Part shown: positions 25,741 to 39,439 of the stretch, one piece after another
Layout of the letters: each line of letters opens with the position of its first letter
How positions within the stretch are numbered: position 1 is the first letter of the stretch
Assembly (NCBI RefSeq): GCF_022682495.2
Contig: NC_071397.1
Location: 14,537,082 to 14,601,081, forward strand
Direction: 5' to 3'
Source of the DNA: Desmodus rotundus
Taxonomy: Eukaryota > Chordata > Mammalia > Chiroptera > Phyllostomidae
Length of the DNA: 64,000 nucleotides
Notes under the pieces: model-generated
Database searches by the model: none
The model's input: the letters and a program-made list of their open reading frames with translations, nothing else
What the model was told of the DNA's origin: nothing
Translations under genes and position numbers: made by a program

Positions 25741-25776
25741 TTCCTAAAACACTCATTGTTCCTAAAACACTCATTG
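25741..25776. repeat. Exact 18-bp tandem duplication
   Basis: TTCCTAAAACACTCATTG occurs twice in direct succession, and TTCA starts a decayed third unit. Confidence 0.9.
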
Positions 25777-26239
25777 TTCATAACTTAGATGCATCTTCTT
25801 GGCCTTCCAATTTATAACTGATCATCGTAACTCCCTCCTTATGAGAACCAGAAAGCAAGACATGCTTGATATTTTTCCTTCCATGGTGACTCCTCTGAGA
25901 CAAAAGCTAACTCACACTACGATGCCTCTGAGGAAGGGACCACGGTGGCTACGCTTTCTGCTCCTCCATGTGTTATAAGGGAGAGTCGGGGGGAATGCTT
26001 AGCAGGGACCCATTGTTACATTTCAGAATGGCTGAAAATAGAATGGTTGTAAACAAAGATGGAAAATATAAATAAAGATGTCACAGAGATTATAGAAAAG
26101 AAGGGGAATTGGGCTGCTTGGAGTGACAAACTGGCCTCAGTAACATGAGATGGATTCATGCTTGTTCTTTAATTAAGAACTATAATCATAGCATCATTAA
26201 ATTTTAGGATTGAGAAGGTCTTTAAAAATTGCCTATTTT

Positions 26240-26405
26240 CTTGTTACTCAGAGTGACATCCACTAATCCACGGCATCTTCATCACCTGGAACAAGTGGGA
26301 AATGTAGAATCTCAGACCCCATGTCAGACACTCTTAAACAAAATCTGCATTTTTGCAAGATTCTCACATGGTTTCTATGCACATGAAAGCTTGGGATACA
26401 CTGTC
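26240..26405 (-). repeat. MER5-type hAT-Charlie element
   Basis: GGCATCTTCATCACCTGGAAC, TGTAGAATCTCAGACCCC and TCTGCATTTTTGCAAGATTC match MER5A on the minus strand. Confidence 0.65.
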
Positions 26406-26659
26406 CCAGTCTGTACTCATTCCACTTATGTGTAAATTTTAAATCTCACATGGGTATCTTATATCTTCATCTGAATATGTGATGAAAAGTGTTCATTGAA
26501 GAAATGAACAAGGCTGAAGACCGTTCACCACACCTCTGAAAAACTCACCCCAACTCAGTCTGAAATTAGTGATTAAATCGGTATCTTGCTCAGTACTACA
26601 CATTCACCTAATTAAATATCATCGCCCCAAATATTTTTCTTTTTCTTCTTCACAACCAT

Positions 26660-27370
26660 GAGAGACACGTTCTCTAGCGTTTTAATTGTGTAATATACCA
26701 TACATAAAAAAGAATATATAAAAGATACAAGTATAGTTTAAAAGATAATTAACAAGCAAACACCACGTAACACCAGCCGGGTTAAAACGTCAGTCCCTGT
26801 CAGCAGTTCAGCACTGCTGTGGCAGCTGTCCCCAGTCATGCCCACTGTTCTCCCCTCTGGGGATAAGAGCCACCGAAACTATCTATGACTGTTACAATAC
26901 GTGCTTCCCCTTGCATTTCTGTATAGCTTTCCATCTAATATATATTCTCAAATAATAGGGTTCTGTCTTACCCTTTTTTTGAGCATTATATAAATGGAGT
27001 TCTATGCTATGTGTTACTTGGTAACTTCACTGTCTATGTGTGTGATCAGTTGATTAGTTTAGCTTTAGTTAGTTCTTTTTCATTTCTATTATAATATTTC
27101 ATTGAGCACTAATTTCACAATGTATCCTAACGTCCATGAGCATATATGTGGTTTGTTCATTGGGGCCATTGTAACCAATACTGCCGTGAGTATCTGTGTA
27201 CCTGTCTCCTAGTATGTGGGTGCAGAATCTGTCCAGGCTACCTAGCTAAGAAAAAGTCTGAGAGTCTCCGCATCTTCAGCTATATTTGATAGTGCCAAAG
27301 GTTTTCCAGAGTGGTTCTATCAGTTTCCTTTCTGACCAGGAGTGTAAGGGAGAATCCTCTCACTTCCCAG
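26660..27370 (-). mobile_element. Antisense L1M fragment: end of ORF2 and 3' UTR
   Basis: Plus-strand landmarks in order match the antisense of L1 3' UTR and the ORF2 C-terminus: ATAAATGGAGTTCTATGC, ATTATAATATTTCATTG, GGTTTGTTCATTGGGGCCATTG, and GTGCCAAAGGTTTTCCAGAGTGG. On the minus strand this is the region that in intact L1 encodes the WKT..QFL and MEYYSAIK motifs. It is degraded by many indels and codes for nothing. Confidence 0.65.
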
Positions 27371-27374
27371 AAGA

Positions 27375-30300
27375 GACTTTTTCAGATGCTGCTTTGATGG
27401 AGTCCAGGTACACTAGGTCCTCTGCAATTCTTTAACATAGCTGCCTGTGACCCCCACTTAAAAAAATGTTTTAAAACCCAGCTCAAAACAGCATCTCTTT
27501 ATTTTTTTATCTTAATTGCCCACCCATCACGGCCTGAAATATCACTTCTCATATCAATATCACTCCTTATAGACGTAGGTGAGAAAACCACTTTCATTTT
27601 TTAAACCCAGATTGCATTTGCCCAGGCTTCTGATCCCTCAGGTTCCTGTGGCTGCACCAGCAGCATCACTGTTGGCTGCTGAGGCTCCTTCTCATGTTCT
27701 CTTAGAACAGTGGCTCGTAGTTAACCCAGGTCCAGAGACATAACTTAAAGGCATCATTCAACAATGTTTCCAGCATCCTCTGTTCCTGCCTCAGCATCAA
27801 TTCCTTTCCCCTATATTCTTTCCCCCCTTTTATTCTTATGGGAAGAGAAGACAGAAACAACGTAGTAGCTGTATTCTTCATTTCTTCTTATTGGTCAGCA
27901 ACCAAGGGTTACATTATAAACCCAAAGCGGTGAACCTATTTCTTCTTTGACCTTCTTGGTCCAAACAAAGAAAAAACAGTTAAGTTAAACATTAACAACA
28001 ACAAACAAAAATAACTTCTTTCTCACCCTTAGCATTTGTTGGCTCATTTTAAATCTAGCCTTCTGAACGCTCTTCTTATAGATCCATGACGTTATTTTAA
28101 ATTGTCTCCATTTTTTTTAGAATGTACACATCTCCTTCAAAAAATTAAACTCATTGCAGCACATTCTGTGCCACCTCATTTTCTGTGGGTTTCTCCCGTT
28201 TTCCTTCCTCACGGAAATTACTTCTATTTGCATAGTATGAATGACATTTTAAAGACTTTACCAGCCTTTGAGCTTGCTTTCTCTGTTATGGAGTTGCATG
28301 CCATAGATTCTGTCAACTTTTTCTTTTAAACCCTTGAAGTCTTCCTCTCTGAAGTTTGCCGTGCATGTCTGACAAAGCCCAAGCTTGATCAGAATGAGGT
28401 TTTTTTCAAAAAAGGAGAAATGAAAAAGACACAAATTTGTGTATGCTTCCTTTCTGATAAAGAACTTCTAGACTTCTTGAAGTTTGTGGGCCTCTCCATT
28501 TCTTTAGTCCAGTGCGCCGTCTTTAAGCTCTCTTCTGTTTCTCCTCCTGGTGCGTTCACGTTTTCTCCTGGCTGCCCAGGAGCCTCAGTCTGTCTTGGTA
28601 GCAAAACCTTACCTCCTAAATTGTATTTCTCTTGTTTTCCTTCTTTTAACCATCTCTCTGCTAACATATACCTACTTGATTTCTTGGGAACCAAAAAACA
28701 ATTAGACTTCTTCCCATGTTTCTGGTGTGAAATATGGCTCATCACCATGCAGCTGACATTGTAAGCACAGGAGAAAGAAGTTCTTCCAGGGCTGTGGTTC
28801 TGACTCTAGTGAGCCTCAGACTCACCGAGGGCTTATTAAAATACACATTGCTAGGCCCCACTCTCTGAGTTTTCAGTGTAAGGAATCAACATTCAGACAA
28901 GTTGAATTTCAACCAAGTTCCCAGGTGATGCTAATGTTGCTGGTGCAGGGGACACACTTAGAAAACCACTGTAGTAGGGTGAAATATGAGAATTTTCTGA
29001 AGAATTGATTTTTCTAATTCACAGTAACCCAACTCCACCTCATACTTTGTTACTGTGTAAATGATAAATGATAAAAAGAGTTTGAGTTGTTAGTGAGGAT
29101 TCATGCGTTGCCATCTCCCAAATAAGGGTTTCAATGGTATGCTATATGTATTAGGAAAAAATCATGATGTTTCCAGGATTTGATCTCTGCAAAATGAAGA
29201 GCTCATTATTTATCTACCACCCAGACAGTAAGAAAAAGAGGTGATTTTAAAAAGAAAAGTAAAGAAGCGGTTACATTTTGCGTTTCACATACATTTCAGT
29301 ATAAAAGAATAGTAGAGCATCACGAAGAAGTTCAACATTTTGAGGAACCTGTCTTCCCCTTTTTAGGGTGGAAGGGAGTGCAGAATGTGTGTCACAGCTC
29401 TTCTGGAGAGGAAGATACGTCACTGTCCCTGACAAGACAGCTCAGTGCCCCAGACACCTTTAACTGGCACTTTGTTATTGCTCAATAATTCAAGACATTT
29501 TATCTTCTCATCATTGTTTGAGACATGAGAAGATTAAGGAGTGAAAAGCAAAATTTTCATCGACTACAGAGGGAGTGTATTCTGATAAGAGATGGTGCCG
29601 TCAGTAATCGGGTGTCGAGTGATGAACGTGCTGACGGATCTGGAGGCGTGTACAGTATGCCAGGCTCAGAGTGAGGGAAGCAGCAGAGGGACAGAGAACA
29701 GTTAGTCTGAGGACACGCTTTGCCCACCCCAACACTCTCCCTGTTATACTTTTCGAGTATTTTTAATATTTCAAACCTCCATTCAAATACTATAATCACC
29801 TGAAATCATAAAATATGAGTTTTTAGATGCTTTCCCACCCTCAGCTTTGCCTTGTTCTATAAGGTGTTTTAGCAAAGGGTCATGGGGCAATCTTCATCAT
29901 CTTCACTTCTTCCATGGAAATTAGGAGTGCAGTACAGTCACCTGCTCATCTCTGCTTCAAGCCCTACTTCTAACCCCTTTTTGTGAGGCCCACCTCCAGA
30001 AGCCCATCTGCCAGGTTCTGCCTCTTCAGCCAGGCAAAGCCACCTAACAGACCGCCCTTTGACTTCTCTCTTTATTCACCTGTGCCTCGTTGAGGTCTAA
30101 ACCTTCTTACTCAAAACTTGCCATTTTAGGTCATATGTGCCCGTGGACTTGTTTGTTTGTTTCATTTTTATACGATAACAATAACTATTACATCTATCAC
30201 ACACAAGAAATTCTTCAGCTAATTTTATTTAAAAGTATACAATACGCTCAAGGTACCTCATTTTCTCCAACATCCAGTAGCCCGGGATTTTCTACCAAAT

Positions 30301-32190
30301 GTAATGTCTCTGAGGGCCCACGCTTCCTCAAGGGCTGCCTCATGTTTGACTCCTCAAAGACTGTTTATTTAATGGGATATTTTTTCAGGCCCTTGCTCTG
30401 TGCTTTCCAAGGTAATAGATTTTTGCCGTGGGCTGATCTGTTAGTGAAAAAGGAAAAGCGTCAGGGCTGGCCATTCCATCTGCGTTTATATTCATAAGGG
30501 GGGATGTTGTCGAACATCCTTTGTTGTCGAACACATTAGAGTTGTGAGAATTTCAGGCCCAGGGAAGTGAAGGCAAGGCTATGGCAGTCAATGGGAAAGA
30601 TATTTGAGAGAAACCCTGTAAGTACACCTGGTGCTGGTCCAGCCACCATTTTAACGTACAGAGAAAAATATGAGTTGCCTGGAGTCCATCCATCTGCCTG
30701 CAACAGTAATGCCTTGTTGCCCTTCCCTCCTGTTGTGATCTGGGAATGTGAGATCTGGTATCACACATTTCAAAATTCAAAAAGTTTTTAGCTGAAGTAC
30801 ATATCACTTTTTGTTAAATGATTTCTGATAAGACACTATAATGTAGACAATTGCAAGACAAAACAAAACAAGCAAACAAAGGCATTTAGTCCACCTCCAA
30901 GGAGTTTCCAGTAAAGAAGGGGACAAACTTATGAAAATACCGTATAATAATTTGAAATGGCATATGAGCAATCCAGAAAATACCACAAAAGAGTTTTCTC
31001 CCAGTTTAAGGTTCTTGAAAATTTTTTTGTCAGTCTTAACTTTTTGTTTACCACAGATAAGAATTTCTCTGGCAAATAAATTGACTTATCTCAGGCAATT
31101 CTGAAATTTCCTCAAAAATTCTGAGATTTAATGGTCACTTTAATCCAATTTGCAAACCTGTCCATTTTATTATATTAAAACTAGAAAATGGAATAAGTTG
31201 TTGAAGTTATTTTAATGCAATATTCTATTGCTTCAAAAATAGATCATTTTTGTTAATTCTTTAGTATTTGATTTACTGCTGTCAATTCAAGGCATTACTG
31301 TGCCAAATTAAATTAGAATTTTGGACCTCCTCTCCTACCCACCCCCCTCCTCCCACACACAACTATTTCCTGCACTAAATATACTGCTGACTCATGTGTC
31401 CCTGAAGGATCAAACTTCCCTTTACAAATAATTCTTACCACATTCAATGACCTAATCTAACATGACTCTTCATGACTAGCTCTGTCTGCACAAATGCCTG
31501 ACTGAAATTCATGAGGTTGCCTCTAAGGATTTTCTTTACATATTGTATCCAGTAAAAGAGAGTGTGTTTTATTCACACTTGCTTTCTGTTAACTATGCTT
31601 ATTTTTTTAATGTCTGAGATAAATTCTCTTGGTTCTGTTATTAATATATGCTGAGATCTATGGCCCCCAAAATGCCCCTGCCTCTGGGGAGAATAACCAA
31701 GTCAAGGACATAGGGTACATCTTTATAATGAAATGCAAATGTCTCATTAAAAGGCAAATCCTTCATCTCAAAAGGTTGGACAGGATGCACCTACAGTTGC
31801 CTTAATTTCCTGTTAAGGCAGTGAAAAACTAGTCCAACTAAAGACTGTTCTTTGGACCTGAACCGCTTTCATTTCAGTGAATTGGAACATTTGAGCGTAC
31901 TGCAAGTGCATATCCTACAAAAGTTTATTCTGAGACAAACAATGTCAGCAAATGGGTTGCCATCCGTTATAATTCCTCTTTTGTTTACTATATTTTTCCC
32001 ATCAGGGACAATGAAATATTTCATCAATAGGTACTCTATAAGGAGTGCTCCTGTTTTTCTGCACTGTGTTGCCTTTGTATGGATTTTCCTGACCTAATTT
32101 CCTCATTTATCTGGATTCTCCTCACAGCTTCTAGTCTTCTCACATTATTCACTTTCTCTGCACAAGTGTGGCCTTAGCCACAGCCCATTG
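27375..32190. other. Intron, mostly unrecognised
   Basis: Other than the MER5A copy at 28.8-29.0 kb, nothing is definable. Frames of 114-135 codons at 28.4-28.8 and 30.1-30.5 kb overlap on opposite strands or lack any recognisable motif and are treated as chance. 24050-25500 and 25780-26240 also hold nothing I can name. Confidence 0.5.
28790..28971 (+). repeat. MER5A hAT-Charlie element, near full length
   Basis: GTGGTTCTGACTCTAGTGAGC, GAGGGCTTATTAAAATACAC, GGCCCCACTCTCTGAG, GTTCCCAGGTGATGCTAATG and TTAGAAAACCACTG cover the MER5A consensus in order. Confidence 0.8.
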
Positions 32191-33090
32191 GCTGTGTAAT
32201 ACCCCTGAGATATCGTCTCCAGCTTCTGTCTTAAGAAATCTATTCATAATTTTACTCATTTGTAAGTATCCCCCCACTGATGTTTTTCAGGTACCTAAAA
32301 CTCGATACATAGAGCTCAATCCCAGTTTCTCTAATCCCACACAAGATTGGTTCTAAGCTAGGTGAGTGTCACTAGTGCCCTCCAGGTTCCTAAGCAACAA
32401 CTATGGAGTCATCATCTGTTTGTCCTTTCATGCCTTCATCTTTCACATTCAGTCAGTCACCAAGTTCTATTCGTTGTACTTTTTTTTTTTATCCTCACCT
32501 AAGGACATGCGTGTTGATTTTAGGAAGAGGGGAAGGGAGGGAGAGAGAGCGGGAGAGAAACAGTGATGTGCAGGAGAAACATCGATTGGTTGTCTCTCAC
32601 ACGTGCCCCGACCAGGGATGGAACCCACAACCTAGGCATGTGCCCTGATCAAGGAGTCAAACCCATGCCATTTTATGGGACAATGCCCTGAACCAGCTGA
32701 GGCATACTGGCCAGAGCTATTCATTTTACTCTCAAATATCCCTTTATTAACACATTTTCTCTTTTCTCTACTGCCACTTGCTCAACTTAGGGATCCATTA
32801 TCTGTCACTTACTCATCTATTGCCCTGTCAATATTGTCCTAAAATCTCCACACACGCACACATATATGCACACATGCATCTCAGACCATTCTTCGTGTTG
32901 CTGTCAGAGGGAATTTCTGACACACATACACATATGTGTTAGACATATGTGTCAAGTTACTTCTTGTTTTAAAGATTTTCAATGGCACTTGTTCCCCTTT
33001 CTTTCAGATGGTACATAGGTCCCTGCTGATGTCTCTCTTGGTTCCTCCGTCTTGTCTTTTCTGTTCTGGACGAGCAATAACACCATTGCT
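32190..33090 (+). repeat. L2 LINE fragment, interrupted by a SINE
   Basis: The segments GGAGTCATCATCTG-TTTGTCC, CAGTCAGTCACCAAGTTCTAT, TGCCACTTGCTCAACTTAGG and AAGATTTTCAATGGC occur in the order seen in the L2 3' region. The SINE at 32481-32717 splits the element. It is diverged and the edges are uncertain. Confidence 0.5.
32481..32717 (-). mobile_element. VES-type tRNA-derived SINE
   Basis: Read on the minus strand it starts CTCTGGCCAGTATGCCTCAG (tRNA-like head) and ends in a GA-rich/AT-rich region and an A-run. The plus-strand tail CATCGATTGGTTGTCTCTC is diagnostic of the bat SINE. An imperfect 13-bp target-site duplication, TATTCGTTGTACT (32468-32480) and TATTCATTTTACT (32718-32730), brackets it. 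It carries a central insertion relative to the other copies and splits an L2. Confidence 0.85.
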
Positions 33091-33094
33091 CAGA

Positions 33095-36000
33095 CTGCTG
33101 TTGGAGGATGAGGTGGGTGGGACTCACCACCCTTTTTACAGCAGGAGGAGGCCTTTATGACTCCAAATTGGCTAGTTTAGTTCCTCTGCAGTGCCAGGCC
33201 ACCCCTTCAGACCCTCACTCGGTATTCCCTTGTCAACAGCTTCAGTGTGGTCCACACAGCTCCAGTGCTGCCAACCCGTCCCGAGGGAGTGCTGTCTTCT
33301 GTTGTTTGTGTTGCTGTTGGTGTTTGTAACAGTGCACTGATATAGCAATATGCATTTGAAAAGTCTCCCATAAATACCTGCTTATATAACTGATCGCCAT
33401 GGCTTCCCATGGCCCTGATCTTTCAGTCAAAGCAGACAGCCACTTACCAAATTAATCATGTTTCCACAAAGTACCTCCCTGAAAATGAAGGACGTTAGAT
33501 TGTTTTCTTTACATAAGCTCTGTAAAAAAAGAGAGCCTCTCACCTATTCGTAAGGAATAAGCACGATATAGTCACCTCCAGCTCCCTGACTACTGCAAAG
33601 TTATGCGGAATTAATCTGTGCTGCAGTAGGAGAGGGACGGTGAGTGTTCTTAAGGACAGTGGACCAACCTTTTACATTTCTGTGCCTGTAAAATAGCTTT
33701 GTTTGTAGCAAGTGCTCTAAAAACCTAGTTCTCTGTTGAGTGTGGTGAATTAGAAGGAATATGTATGTGTAGTTTACATTGTATTTCCATTTCTAAGTCT
33801 GTATTTTTTTCTTTTTACTTTAATCAAGTCATCTGATTGAAGGTATCAAAGGGGAAGATAAAATACATTGAATTTACTTCAGCATTGTGCTAGAAAAAGT
33901 ATTCTTGCATTCCTTAGCAAACATCAGTGATGTCTGTAACATATTACAGAATAAGAGAACATTTAGCATCTACAGCAAGCATGAAATATAGTACTGAAAC
34001 AAATGCATTAAAATCAAAGTTTTCTGTAAATTATTTTGATGAAATTATATTCCTCTGAACAATCCAGTAACATAATCAGATGGTGGATCAGAAAATACGA
34101 AATGAAACCATGTGAGTGTGGAATCGCCTCTCCTTGCTTTCGCAGGCTGACATCTTATATATGAAATTTAAAGACAGGTGAGACAATGGGGAAGCTATGT
34201 GAGGCTCTCTTGTGATTCCACCAACTGCTTCTAGTTATAGGACCTTTCAGGGGTGGAGATTGGGGGTCTGTATTGTGGAATCTGCAGGTTTGGTTCTTAC
34301 TTCCATCATTTTCCTGGCTGCAGAGAATGCCACAAAGCCACAGGCCCTCTTTCCACCACAAAATTTGTCACAACCAGAAGTTACACCTGATTGAAGCCCT
34401 GAGTAAAAGCAGGTGACATTGATGACACACAGGCCTGACTCAACTCCTGGACCCAGTGAATCCTGGAAGCCTGTGGTGAAAGAGGGTAAACCCCATGAGC
34501 TCAGTTGTCCCAGAAGTTTGCTCTGATAATGCGTTGTTTTCCAGCTTAGTGGAAACCGATGTCCAGATGGTCATTTAGAGAATATCAAAGGGAAATTTGA
34601 ATCAGCAATTTTAGATTTCACCTAAATATACCAGTTGCAATCTGTCTTCTAAAACTGCATTGAGCAGGGAACCAGATCTAGGTAGTAGAGAGAGCAGAGA
34701 GTTAGCATCTTCTGTGTCCCCTTTTAGCTAAGTATATCCCAATTAGAAGCCCTGGGCACTTCTTGTACATGTAGTATAGGCTGAAAGTAAATGGAGTATT
34801 TTTGGTGCAAAGGGCCATTGCCTGTTTTAATTTCATTTTAAGACAACTATAACTAAACCACTCAATCATTATTTTGTAATTAGGTAGTAATTGTTGATAG
34901 AGCCCTTACAAAACAATGCACAGGGTAGCATCCCTTTTCAGATATCATCAAACTTATTTCTTATAATAAAGCTTGTGATCTGTACAGTCCCATCTCATGA
35001 TTAAAGAAAGAAGCTAGGAGATCCAAGTAATTTTACAAAAGGCACATTGGAAGTAATTGGTCAAATTAGCACTCAAGCCCAAGTTACCCAAACTTTAAAG
35101 CTGAGCTGCTATTGCCACCCATATGCCCTGTGATGCCAAAATGGTTTTGCCATCACTGCCATGGCAACCAGGTCATGTGACCTCTACTAAGCACTGTAGG
35201 TCTTTCCTCTGAAGAACTGGGAGGAAATCTCATTCCATTTCTTAACACCTTTTAAGAACAGGTTTGAGAGAATTCTCCATATGCTTAAGTTTTGCCCTTT
35301 GAAAAGAAAGCTAGTGACTTGTTGAAGAAAAAAATATGACTGTCAAAATTATGAGAAATTGGGCTCCTGAAATTTGACAGTCTTTTGAAATATTCCGAAG
35401 TAAATTAAAACCAACCTAAAACAGGAGTGCAGCTTTGATTAGCAACATTACCTCCAATCTCCATGAAATAGGACTAGGCGATATCAGAACTGACACAGCC
35501 GAGGGGGATACATATGTGTGGCTCGGAGAAGCAGTAGTCATACGTGTGAGGTGGAGGCAATTAAATCCCCAAAGGTTAGAATATGGGCTGACCCTCTTAA
35601 AATTGGCCTAATTTGGAATAGTGAATTCACAGGGAGGATTAGTTTCCTTATAATGAGACTGTCTACCTTAATATTTTTTTCTAGTGCATAAAAACCTGAG
35701 TAAATTTGTCAAAGCCTTTTGGGGTGGTTCACCAGGCATGCTTTTACTGGCTAAAACTTACTATCACCTAACTTATTCGGGTTACCATATGTTCTGAACC
35801 AAAAACAGGGATATATGTTCAAATGAAATATTTTATTAATGAATGCTATCAATTTAAAAACCTCACATAGGTATAAACCAAGAACATGTGTATATAAGTG
35901 TTCTATGAATTGTTCTTACTTAAATAATAAAAAGGCATGACATTTAATCTGCCTTACTAAAGCTAAAGTCCACAGTTATTATATATAACTTAATCACAAG

Positions 36001-39000
36001 TTAGCTTTATATTAGCTTTAAGCAAAACAACTTGAACATTAGCCTTAAAGAAAGACAACCAGATAGGCATTCTTTTCTCTTAAGAAACAAAGACAAAATT
36101 ATTTTCTAAATCTTTAAAGATTTATGGATAATTGTTTGCAGTAAGTTAAATTATCAAGGGGAAAAAAACAGGTACTTTGCTTTCGAGTTAACTTTGCTTT
36201 TGAGTATATCTTAAAAGTTTTATTAATTTTTAAAGTTTTACCTCCCAAAGGCATCCGGATGCTCCTTTGCTAGACTACAAGAATATATAGTTTAATAAAA
36301 AGGTGAGCTCATGCACTTGACTAAACCGTGTCATATCAACCCAGAAAACGTTAACACACTTGCAAAGGTGAGCCTTCACATCCTCATCTCCTGTGCTGAG
36401 AGAAGGGATATTTAACTCCCACATGCAGCTGCGAGATAGGAGAGTAGTTATTTTCTTGGCTTTATTAAAAGGCTTTCAGTTATTTTAATATCTTCGAGGC
36501 TGAGTATCTTGGTAGTAGTAAAGAACAATTGCATGGATCTCATTAGAATGTATATCACACTCAAAACTTTCAAAGCATGTCAGTCCTTTTAGGGATTAAA
36601 AAGAAAATGTAATTTAGTGAAGATAAAATGGACTTAAGCAGGCATTGTATTCTTTATCTAGCATTTTACTGGCATAGTTCAATAATTATCCCTCACTGTA
36701 GTTTTGAGATGGTTGTCTTTTAAATAAAGACAGGACACAGATGGGAGGGGGAAGAAGAAGAAACTGGGGAAAGATCAGAGGAGAAGGAGAAGAAAAAGGA
36801 AAAAAGAGAAAGAGCAGGAGAAATTAGTCAGGAGGAGTAGGGGAGAAAGGAGATGGAGCCAGAAAGAGATAGGGAGGATGTTCACGAATAACAATGAGAT
36901 ATCTGATTCATCTTCAGTAGAGATATAAGGGTATCACTTTTATCAAAGGATTAAGACATTAACTTCCTCCACAAATGCATATGAATGCTACACTGTTGTT
37001 TTTACATTCTTTCACAACGTATTCATTCTTCTACATTTCTTGAGTTATGTATCCCAAAGAGTTTCATTTAACTCACAAAAGGCACAAACTTCATTTCCTA
37101 GCTTCAGTGAGTCTGGAAGTCTGGTTGGAGCAATAAAACAGGTAGTAGTGGTAAAAGCAATGTGTATTCATTATCAGAAGAGGTTCCTTTTAATGAAAAC
37201 TTGAAACAATCTTGGAAAACAAAGCAAAATAGAAATTATAAAAATGGATTTCGTAAATGGCAGCACTATCTCCAAACCACAAACATTTTAGGGCATATTT
37301 CCTAGAAGTTTTAACTAACCTCATAATCTAGACCTCTTCAAACTACAATTATATGGATAATTCAAAAAAGAAATAAACCAACTTTAGCTTAGAGTGATGC
37401 TTTTTGCATACCGAACATTTTTTTCATTGGATTGGTCAAATAATTTCTCCTTTGTTTTCAAGTTAAAAAGAAAAAATCACAGAAAAAAAGATACAAAGAC
37501 AACAATTATAAAGAACCTCATGAGGGCCAGTTTGGAACTCAAGTTCAATTCAAGAAAAGCGATATTGAGCCACCAGGGTCTTCATAATCTTTTCTTTGAT
37601 AAGAAAACACGTAGCAAAGGGCAAGGTCATATAAGCTCCAGGTTTGAGTGTGTGTTAGCATTTCACCCTGCTCTGGAACCCAGGAATCTGCTGTTATTTA
37701 CCTGTAACTTTAAGTAGACCGTTATTATTCATTACATCTGAATGGATAAAACCACAGCCCTTCATGAAAAATGAACCGTCGTGTCCTAAATTGACTTAGA
37801 TGCCACAAAGCAGGTTACTTAGAACTTAAGCCTGGAAATAAGGGTGTCCTGATTCTTGGCCCTTTCTCTTCTTCCACCTGCCTAAGAGAAATTTGATTAG
37901 AAGTTGGACCTAATTTTTCCCTTCCTATCTACCTTTTATTCAGTCTCTTTAACACATGTTACTACTTTTGTTGATGAGTCAATACGTTTTTTAAAAGATA
38001 AAATAGTCTAACCAAGAAAGCAGATATAACGTATAATTTTATACTAAATAAGATCCAACGTGATAATTTTGATGATTTCCTTTGAATGTTTACATATGCA
38101 CATTTATTTTTACGTGGCTTAGATCCTGCCATATGTAAATAATTTTGCAGCTCTCAGCAATTATCTCGGTTCTTCAGCAATGTCTTCTGTTTTATAATGC
38201 TCTGTGCTGCTTTATTTTCTTGCTGTATTATTTTTGTGACTCGTTTCTGTAACAAAAGTATAAACTGTTCCAGGACAGACTTTATCTTTTATTTACCCTT
38301 ATCTTGTTTTGTACACATAGACTAACAATTTTCCTTCCCAGGCTCTCAACACAGATATTGTTTTAATTTATCAGATTTATGGGAATCATTAGGAGAAGTA
38401 GATCACTTTCAACTACCCCTGCACTTCTAGGAAGCAAGCTTTTCTCCAAGAATCCCTCAGCACCCCAGAAGACATGCTTCTTCTGAGTGTGGGGAGAATT
38501 TATTTTCAGGGTACTGTGCATTCCATAAGAACTTAAAAGGCTATTTTTATACTAATACAATCAACTAGGTAGGCCTTGGCTTAGACAAAACTATGAGGGA
38601 GTCTAATAATGATCCCATACCCCCTCTCTAGTGCCACTTCCATCCCCAGTTCACACCTACAATGTTTTCACACTGCTGCCAAAGAGAGCTTTTGAATAAG
38701 CAAATCTCCACACTCATTACTGTTACCAGACAGGGGACCTGGCCCTGAGTGAGTCTGCCTAGGGACATCTGGTAGTGTGTGGGTTCTTGACTCCCTGGAG
38801 CAAAGATTGCACAACACGAGTCCAGGTGACTATGAGGATGCATTCATTAAAGATGGGGACAGTAAAATAATGAAGCTCTCAGCATAGAACAGACAACAGG
38901 AGAGCCTAGGTTTGGCTGCCTTAGCTCACTGGGAAGTCAGACAGAAGGAGGTTCTGGAGACAGGTTCAGAGGGCTAGCCTCGGACAAGCTGCAGCTGCCC

Positions 39001-39435
39001 ATTGCTCTCCTGGTTGCAAGTCTCATGATATCCCTTAGAGTTTAGGAGATGTGTGCCTGTGGAGGAAGAAAAGAGGGAAGAAGAGGGAGTAAGGGATGGT
39101 ATGGTATGCTTCCCAAGAGGGAGGGCATGCACTCTGGGCCCTTTGTGTTGAGGGTCTTTAATCTTTCTCTTGCAGGTGGGAATCTTAGGGAAGATCTCAG
39201 GGGAAGGTTTCAGCAGAACATTCATCAATTTTCCAGGGGTGCTTTTTCAGCGTTGTGGTCTCTACCTGCCTTGGTCAGTGCCAGGGCAGGTGGTGGTTAG
39301 TCACTGCAGCTGGTCCTGGTGTCGCCCACCTGGCTTTGCTGGTTTTCTGGGCCTGGACCTGAAATACAACAGAAATGTTAATATGTTCTCTCTAGGGCGG
39401 TGACCTGCACTGGGCTTTAAATTGCTTTGCCAGAT
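33095..39435. other. Long repeat-poor intronic block
   Basis: About 6.3 kb in which, apart from the polypurine tract, I could identify no SINE, LINE, LTR or DNA transposon. No open frame resembles a protein. The absence of recent insertions is notable beside the repeat-rich 39-48 kb block, but diverged old repeats may escape reading by eye. Confidence 0.5.
36738..36880. repeat. Polypurine (GA-rich) tract
   Basis: About 140 bp is strongly purine-biased on the plus strand, with one uninterrupted purine run of 38 bases at 36777-36814. It is low-complexity sequence, not a named repeat. Confidence 0.85.
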
Positions 39436-39439
39436 TATT

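Noticed and set aside
28389..28764. Overlapping 119- and 114-codon frames on opposite strands
   Set aside because: Mirror-image open frames in skewed sequence are expected by chance, and neither contains a known motif.
30090..30497. 135-codon open frame with Cys/Phe-rich content
   Set aside because: Composition looks like translated non-coding DNA, with no motif and no family match. Endogenous viral protein similarity was considered and not seen.
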